Assembly (NCBI GenBank): GCA_900549685.1
Contig: UROX01000027.1
Location: 1 to 20,807, forward strand
Reading direction: 5' to 3'
DNA length: 20,807 nt
From: an uncultured Alistipes sp.
Lineage (GTDB): Bacteria > Bacteroidota > Bacteroidia > Bacteroidales > Rikenellaceae
Notes under the pieces: generated by a model
The model's database searches: none
What the model saw: the letters and a program-made list of their open reading frames with translations, nothing else
What the model was told of the DNA's origin: nothing
Program-made: the position numbers and the translations under genes
Part shown: positions 16,817 to 20,807 of the stretch, one piece after another
Layout: the number at the start of each line of letters is the position of its first letter
Position numbering within the stretch: position 1 is the stretch's first letter

Positions 16817-18532
16817 TTATGCGTTTTTCCAGCCGATCAGGGCCGTATGGTTTCCGGAAAGTCGTTTGACGCGTTCGATCCACGGCAATTCACCCTGCGC
16901 TTTGGATTGCAGGAACGGATTGTCCGTGGCCACCAGCGACAGGCAGGAGTTTACAACCCACCACTCATTGCGTATTCCGGCACGGCGCAGGTCGGCCTGC
17001 AACCGTTCGGCTTCGAACACGGGCGTCGCTTCGGGCAGCGTGACGATCACCACCTCGGTCTGCCCGGGGTCGCGCAGACGCGGCAGCAGGTGCGCCACGG
17101 CCCCCGTAACCTCGCCCTGCGTGCGCTCGACCTCTTTGTGATAGCTTTGCGTGGCGTCCAGCAGCAGCAGCGTGTGCCCCGTGGGAGCCGTGTCGATCAC
17201 GACGATCTCCGTATCGGCTTTCTCCACAATCCCGGCAAAGGCTTTGAACACGGCGATCTCCTGCGTACACGGCGACCGCAAATCCTCTTCGATATACTCC
17301 ATATCCTCGGCGCCCATGCCGTTTTCACGCGCTTTGGCCCGCACCTCGTTTTTATAGGCTTCCAGCACCTCGGCCTCGTCGATGCGGCTCACGTCCAGAC
17401 CTGCGGCGACAGCCTGCCCGTAATTGATATGGTTGGCCGGGTCGGTCGTCGTAAGGTGGACTTTCGCCCCGAGACGTTTCAGCCCCAGCGCAATGCGGGT
17501 CGCCACGGTCGTTTTGCCGACGCCGCCTTTGCCCATCGTGAAGATCACGCGCTTGCCCGACTCGTAGAGATCCTGCACCAGATCGTCGAGCTTCTTTTCC
17601 CCGGCGAGGGGACGATAGTCCGGAACGCCCGCAACCGCATCCGATGAGAGCATCCGCCGGATATTGGCGATATTGGAAAGATTATACGAGCGCAGGGGAA
17701 TGCTGAACGCCGGAAAACCCTTGAGCGACTCGGGCATGTTCCGCATGGCGGCCTGCTGCCGTTCGAAGAGCTGCCGGGTAACGGCGTCCTCATCGTCCGA
17801 CTGTTGGAGCAGGCCGTTGATGACGAGCGCCTGATTCCGGATGCCGAGCGCCTGCAATTCGTGCGACGAGCGGGCGGCTTCTTTGAGCGGCGCGTCATCG
17901 GGACGGCTCACCAGCACGAGGCGGGTTGCGGCAGAGTCGGAAAGCGTATGTACGGCCTGCTTGTAGATCTCCTTGCGCTCTTCCAGTCCCGACAACTGGC
18001 CGAGGCACGACGCGCCGTGCGTGCTTTCGCTGATAAAGGCGCTCCATGCCGAGGGGAGTTGCAGCATCCGCAGCGTGTGTCCCGTCGGGGCCGTGTCGAA
18101 AATGATGTGGTCGTAGTGCCGCTGAATCTGCGGATCGGTGATGAAGTCGGAAAAGGCGTTGAACGCCGCGATCTCCACCGTGCAGGAGCCGGACAACTGC
18201 TCTTCCATGTTCTGTATGACGCTCTCGGGCAGTTTGCCGCGGTAGGGGCCTATGACGCTCCGGCGGTATTCGGCGGCGGCCTGCTCCGGGTCGAGGTTTA
18301 CGACCGTCAGCCCCGGCACCTCGGCGATCTGCGTGCCGTGTCCGTCCAATGCCTGCCCGAACACATCCTGCAAGTTGGATGCGGGATCGGTGCTGATCAG
18401 GAGGATTTTATCGCCCCGGTCGGCCAGCCCGACGGCGGTTGCGCAGGCGACCGAGGTCTTGCCTACGCCGCCTTTGCCCGTGAGAAAGAGGTATTTCGTT
18501 CCTGCTATCGTCGATAAATCAAAGGGTTTCAT
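16817..18532 (-). CDS. arsA: arsenical pump-driving ATPase
   Basis: A 571-residue two-domain ATPase (A1-A2). P-loops GKGGVGKT occur at about residues 19-26 and 334-341, and each half has a DTAPTGHTL signature (from D146 and D447). The metalloid cysteines are present at C117, C176 and C422, close to or matching the C113/C172/C422 triad of E. coli plasmid ArsA. It accepts As(III) from ArsD and normally energises an efflux protein; here the partner is the operon's Acr3 or possibly the ArsG-like permease. The same frame is open to 18838, but that part overlaps arsD. The ATG at 18532, 8 bases after the arsD stop, is the expected start. Confidence 0.95.
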   Translation of the reverse strand: MKPFDLSTIAGTKYLFLTGKGGVGKTSVACATAVGLADRGDKILLISTDPASNLQDVFGQALDGHGTQIAEVPGLTVVNLDPEQAAAEYRRSVIGPYRGKLPESVIQNMEEQLSGSCTVEIAAFNAFSDFITDPQIQRHYDHIIFDTAPTGHTLRMLQLPSAWSAFISESTHGASCLGQLSGLEERKEIYKQAVHTLSDSAATRLVLVSRPDDAPLKEAARSSHELQALGIRNQALVINGLLQQSDDEDAVTRQLFERQQAAMRNMPESLKGFPAFSIPLRSYNLSNIANIRRMLSSDAVAGVPDYRPLAGEKKLDDLVQDLYESGKRVIFTMGKGGVGKTTVATRIALGLKRLGAKVHLTTTDPANHINYGQAVAAGLDVSRIDEAEVLEAYKNEVRAKARENGMGAEDMEYIEEDLRSPCTQEIAVFKAFAGIVEKADTEIVVIDTAPTGHTLLLLDATQSYHKEVERTQGEVTGAVAHLLPRLRDPGQTEVVIVTLPEATPVFEAERLQADLRRAGIRNEWWVVNSCLSLVATDNPFLQSKAQGELPWIERVKRLSGNHTALIGWKNA

Positions 18533-18540
18533 CGTACCGT

Positions 18541-18870
18541 TTATTTTAAAATAGGTATATAATCCAGCGATACGCCCGTCCACTCGGTCAGTTGATCGTT
18601 GGTCGGATAACCTTTCCGCACGGCAACCGTGCCGTCCACCAGCGTTACGGGCAGTCCGTCGGCCCCGTGCCGCATCAGGTAATCGTTCACCGTCTTGTTC
18701 GTCACGTAGAGCTGCGGTTCGTCGCGCAGGTTGTGGCGTTCGATCACAACGCCTTTGCGCTTGAGGTATTCGACGGCGGCGGCAATGCGCATCAGGTCGG
18801 GGTTGATATTCGGCCCGCACAACCCCGTGGGGCAGCACATGGCCGGGTCGAAAATTTCAATCTTTTTCAT
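18541..18870 (-). CDS. arsD: arsenic metallochaperone ArsD
   Basis: A 109-residue cytosolic chaperone with a thioredoxin-like fold. The As(III)-binding cysteines C12, C13 and C18 are all present in MCCPTGLCGP. It hands As(III) to ArsA, whose gene follows 8 bases downstream. It is shorter than the E. coli plasmid protein and lacks the C-terminal vicinal cysteine pairs that are not needed for chaperone activity. It starts 12 bases after the ArsG-like permease stop. Confidence 0.95.
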   Translation of the reverse strand: MKKIEIFDPAMCCPTGLCGPNINPDLMRIAAAVEYLKRKGVVIERHNLRDEPQLYVTNKTVNDYLMRHGADGLPVTLVDGTVAVRKGYPTNDQLTEWTGVSLDYIPILK

Positions 18871-18882
18871 GTCTTATTTGTA

Positions 18883-19587
18883 TTAGAGATAATAAATTAC
18901 ACCGTAATAAATGCCTACTGCGATGAACAGCAGGGCGACAAGGCGGTTGAGCCACTTCTGAAACGCCTGCATCCGGCTGTAAAAGCGTCCGAGGCCCGCC
19001 ACGCTGTATGCCAGCATCCAGGCGACGGCCACCACGGGCAGAGCCGTGGCGAGCGCGAACACCGCAGGCAGCAGATAACCGCCCGTTTCCGCCGCCGACA
19101 TCGGAATCAGCATCCCGAAGTAGAAAACCCCGCTGGTGGGGCAGAATGCCATCGCGAACAAGACGCCCAGCAGCAACGCTCCCCAGCCGCCGCGTTTCTC
19201 GATTCTGTCGCCGCCCGAAAACCCGAACTGCGGCAGCTTGAGTTTGTGCCCGAAAAGCATGAACAGCCCGATCAGGATCAGAGCCGGGGCAAGCAGCATT
19301 TCGCCGTATCTGCTGATCGCTTTTTGCAGGGCGAACATACTCGCACCCTCGCGCAGCACGGCGATCAACACCGCTCCCAACAGGGTATAGGCGGCGATAC
19401 GGCCGAGCGCATACAGCAAGCCGTCGCGGAAAATCCGGCTGCGGTCGGTAATGTCGCGGCCGATATAGCCTATGGCCGTGATGTTCGCAGCCAGCGGGCA
19501 GGGGCTTATCGCGGTCAAAAGCCCCAGCAGAAACGCCGTAACCACGGGAACGGTCGAGCCGTCGAGCAGGTTCTGCAAATACTCCAT
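18883..19587 (-). CDS. arsG: ArsG-family permease (DsbD/CcdA-like), aromatic arsenical efflux
   Basis: A 234-residue integral membrane protein with about six helices in the DsbD/CcdA-like (LysE superfamily) style. Conserved cysteines sit in ISPCPLAANITAIGYIG (C30) and AFCPTSG, resembling the paired Cys-Pro sites of disulfide-relay membrane proteins. Proteins of this type next to ArsF are annotated as the ArsG family, linked in Shewanella arsEFG to efflux of trivalent aromatic arsenicals. It follows the ArsF-like lipoprotein by 4 bases and precedes arsD, so it is co-transcribed with inorganic arsenic genes. A role as a plain thiol-disulfide transporter for the two adjacent CxxC proteins is a fair alternative. 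Confidence 0.8.
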   Translation of the reverse strand: MEYLQNLLDGSTVPVVTAFLLGLLTAISPCPLAANITAIGYIGRDITDRSRIFRDGLLYALGRIAAYTLLGAVLIAVLREGASMFALQKAISRYGEMLLAPALILIGLFMLFGHKLKLPQFGFSGGDRIEKRGGWGALLLGVLFAMAFCPTSGVFYFGMLIPMSAAETGGYLLPAVFALATALPVVAVAWMLAYSVAGLGRFYSRMQAFQKWLNRLVALLFIAVGIYYGVIYYL

Positions 19588-19591
19588 AATG

Positions 19592-20020
19592 TTATTCCGC
19601 GAGTAGTTTTTCGATTGCCGTTTTCAGTTCCGCCTTGAATTTGTCGGGATTTATCCGTGCGTTGGCAAAGGCGAATTGCGTGAGGTCGTTTACGGTTTCT
19701 CGGCCGTCCCGACGCCTGACCAGCAAAATCGACGACCACGCAATTTCGTATTTCTCGGCCAATGCCGCATTTTCCTGCTGCGTGATGTCGATTATCCGGA
19801 AACTCATGTCGCCGGCTTCGATCTGCCCGGCAAAACAGGTCTCTGCAACCTCTTTCGCTCCGTTCTCGATGGCCGTGCAGGTTACGCAGCGTTTCGCTCC
19901 GTGGAAACAAAGCACCTCGACCCCGTCGCTTTGGGGATCGGACGTGGCGGTTTTTCGCGGATTGTTCCCGCAGGCGGCCAGCACGACGGCGGCCAGCACC
20001 GCGACTAAAATCGTTCTCAT
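19592..20020 (-). CDS. arsF: ArsF-family lipoprotein with a CxxC motif
   Basis: A 142-residue small exported protein. Its lipobox VLAAC predicts lipidated Cys17. The mature domain opens with VLCFHGAKRCVTC, giving a C45-V-T-C48 pair in a thioredoxin-like position; charged helices follow (NPDKFKAELKTAIEKLLAE). It matches the small proteins labelled as the ArsF family (nitrophenyl compound nitroreductase subunit). The sequence itself shows a periplasmic thioredoxin-like redox protein and no flavin-binding features. Its ATG overlaps the stop of the upstream CPRC protein by 4 bases, and the ArsG-like permease follows at once. The redox-pair interpretation is inferred. Confidence 0.75.
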   Translation of the reverse strand: MRTILVAVLAAVVLAACGNNPRKTATSDPQSDGVEVLCFHGAKRCVTCTAIENGAKEVAETCFAGQIEAGDMSFRIIDITQQENAALAEKYEIAWSSILLVRRRDGRETVNDLTQFAFANARINPDKFKAELKTAIEKLLAE

Positions 20021-20259
20021 CCTATTTTATTCGATAAAAGTTTCTTCACCTCTCCGAGCGACAGGCCCACGCCTGCCGACACGACCTTTTCATCGACCAC
20101 CAGTGCGGGCAGTCCGAGCGTTTTGTATTCGATGATCTTCAGAATGTCCTGCTCCTTTGCGAGCGTCGCATCCAGCCCCAATTCGGCGATTGCGCGCTCC
20201 GTCGTTTCGTAGAGGCCTTTGCAGCGAGGGCAATCCGTGCCTAAAATTTTAATTTCCAT
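20017..20259 (-). CDS. small thioredoxin-like (redox-active disulfide) protein
   Basis: An 80-residue cytosolic protein with the active-site motif CPRC (C10, C13) straight after the first strand (MEIKILGTDCPRC). A conserved cis-Pro region (TLGLPALVVDEKVV) follows. The short form fits the Thioredoxin_3/MTH895-like family, normally 75-85 residues. In this operon it could supply electrons to the thioredoxin-coupled ArsC, or act with the ArsF/ArsG proteins as an ArsE-like partner. The latter naming is not secure. The second ArsR-type operator lies about 20 bases before its start, so it is the first gene behind that site. Confidence 0.88.
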   Translation of the reverse strand: MEIKILGTDCPRCKGLYETTERAIAELGLDATLAKEQDILKIIEYKTLGLPALVVDEKVVSAGVGLSLGEVKKLLSNKIG

Positions 20260-20279
20260 GCTATTGTCGGTTTATATAT

Positions 20280-20303
20280 GTAGTTCGGCGAATTACGAAC
20301 AAT
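20280..20303 (-). promoter_or_regulatory. second ArsR-type operator, before the thioredoxin gene
   Basis: The arms GTAGTTCG (20280-20287) and CGAACAAT (20296-20303) flank an 8-bp spacer. They align with the arsR-proximal site (GTTGTTCG / CGAACAAC, also 8-bp spacer) at 14 of 16 arm positions. Read on the minus strand the spacer is TAATTCGC, a weak counterpart of the TATATTTG element in the other site. This suggests an ArsR-controlled internal promoter for the rest of the operon. Confidence 0.65.
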
Positions 20304-20309
20304 GGGCGC

Positions 20310-20329
20310 AAAAAAAGAGCGGTTCACTC
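20310..20329 (-). terminator. weak hairpin with T7 at the arsR stop
   Basis: On the minus strand GAGTG-AAC-CGCTC forms a 5-bp stem (one G-U pair) followed directly by seven T. The arsR TGA lies inside it. It is too short to be a strong terminator and more likely attenuates arsR transcripts before the second operator. Confidence 0.4.
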
Positions 20330-20656
20330 GCAGCAGGATTTTTTATCCCGGCATGCGCAGAAAAAATCGGCAAACAAATCGCGTGCGACAGCCCAATTCT
20401 CACGGTTGATGCAGTAACGGACTTTCGGGGTTTCGATTTCGCCCTGTATCAGCCCGGCGTCTTTCAACTCTTTGAGGTGCTGCGAGACGGTCGCCTTGGC
20501 GATAGGCAACACCTCGTGAATATCCCCGAAAAAGCAACTCTCCTGCGAAGCGAGAAACCGCAGGATCGCCATGCGCGCCGGATGGCCCATCGCCTTGGCG
20601 AAACGGGCGATCTGCTCCTCTTGACCGGTATAGGCTTTTTTCGTCATGTTTTCCAT
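20324..20656 (-). CDS. arsR: ArsR-family arsenic-responsive repressor
   Basis: A 110-residue winged-helix repressor that leaves DNA on binding As(III). The winged-helix core spans about 18-85 (AKAMGHPARMAILRFL, then the recognition helix in AKATVSQHLKELKDAGLI, then the wing GEIETPKVRYCI). The classic ELCVCDL metal motif is replaced by ESCFFGDI. Sensing probably uses the cysteine-rich tail (C100, C102, C108, C109), with C41 or C82 possible. ATG 20656 abuts the operator; an in-frame ATG at 20647 (107 residues) is an alternative and has an A-rich GGAAAAC before it. The frame is open to 20695, but those residues overlap the promoter. It heads the ars operon and presumably represses itself and the genes downstream. 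Confidence 0.94.
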   Translation of the reverse strand: MENMTKKAYTGQEEQIARFAKAMGHPARMAILRFLASQESCFFGDIHEVLPIAKATVSQHLKELKDAGLIQGEIETPKVRYCINRENWAVARDLFADFFCACRDKKSCCE

Positions 20657-20682
20657 AGTTGTTCGCAAATATACGAACAACT
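20657..20682 (-). promoter_or_regulatory. ArsR operator, perfect inverted repeat
   Basis: AGTTGTTCG (20657-20665) and CGAACAACT (20674-20682) are perfect reverse complements, 9 bp each, separated by 8 bp. The site ends at the base before the arsR ATG. The spacer is the -7 element itself, so repressor binding would block RNA polymerase directly. Confidence 0.85.
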
Positions 20683-20696
20683 TTCGGATAAGCAAG
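20666..20696 (-). promoter_or_regulatory. Bacteroidota-type promoter of arsR
   Basis: Read on the minus strand, CTTG (20696-20693) and TATATTTG (20673-20666) are 19 bases apart. This is the spacing and the TAnnTTTG -7 sequence of the primary sigma factor of Bacteroidota (-33 consensus TTTG, one mismatch here). Initiation a few bases downstream leaves a leader of only about 5-8 bases before ATG 20656. Confidence 0.75.
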
Positions 20697-20745
20697 AAAA
20701 TTTCAAATTTATTTATGGCTTTATGAAAACATAGTCGTTGCGTAA

Positions 20746-20807
20746 CTACTTTTTTCGCAGGTAGACCGTCGCCGTGCGCGAGGTGTTGTAGATGCGGATA
20801 TGGGGCT
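20746..20807 (-). CDS. 3' end of an unidentified minus-strand gene
   Basis: Nineteen codons run in from the right edge and end with TAG at 20748-20746. The visible residues (IRIYNTSRTATVYLRKK) alternate hydrophobic and polar like a beta-strand-rich C-terminus. No family can be named. It lies upstream of arsR on the same strand, with about 50 AT-rich bases between its stop and the arsR -33 element and no obvious terminator hairpin. Confidence 0.5.
   Translation of the reverse strand, partial: PHIRIYNTSRTATVYLRKK

Noticed and set aside
18533..18838. An N-terminal extension of ArsA
   Set aside because: It overlaps arsD completely in another frame; the P-loop spacing fits the ATG at 18532.

Overview
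The window looks like a GC-rich Bacteroidales chromosome, most likely a gut Alistipes or a close Rikenellaceae relative. The evidence is a SusC/SusD outer-membrane pair behind an ECF sigma/FecR anti-sigma pair, several lipoprotein glycan-active enzymes, a TAnnTTTG-type promoter, and an ars operon of the Bacteroidota layout. The genus is inferred from style and composition; no taxonomic marker gene is present.

Left part (about 560-15300, + strand): a polysaccharide-utilisation-type locus. It runs ECF sigma factor, FecR-like anti-sigma factor, SusC-type TonB-dependent transporter, SusD-like lipoprotein, secreted calcineurin-like phosphoesterase, a strong hairpin terminator, GH3 glycoside hydrolase, GH89 alpha-N-acetylglucosaminidase, secreted endonuclease/exonuclease/phosphatase (EEP) protein, and a decayed PHP-type phosphodiesterase. 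The intended circuit is trans-envelope signalling: substrate at SusC signals through its STN domain to the FecR-like protein, which frees the sigma factor to transcribe the import and degradation genes. GH89 points to terminal alpha-GlcNAc. Two phosphoesterase-fold proteins plus one phosphodiesterase remnant suggest a phosphate-decorated glycan, which is an inference. The susC reading frame is broken exactly between the signalling STN domain and the plug/barrel, so as read the system is either inactivated, corrected by frameshifting, or affected by a sequence error.

Right part (about 15339-20700, - strand, convergent with the first locus): an arsenic-resistance operon. In transcription order it is arsR, a small CPRC thioredoxin-like protein, an ArsF-family lipoprotein, an ArsG-family permease, arsD, arsA, arsC and acr3. 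It joins inorganic arsenic handling (reduction by ArsC, chaperone/ATPase ArsD/ArsA, efflux by Acr3) with an ArsF/ArsG module linked to aromatic organoarsenicals. Two matching inverted repeats with identical 8-bp spacers lie before arsR and before the thioredoxin gene. They look like paired ArsR operators, and the first contains a near-ideal Bacteroidota -7 element.

Edges: bases 1-69 hold the 3' end of an unidentified + strand gene, and 20746-20807 hold the 3' end of an unidentified - strand gene. The 500 bases between 70 and 567 contain no convincing gene. I saw no tRNA, rRNA, CRISPR array, insertion sequence or attachment site.
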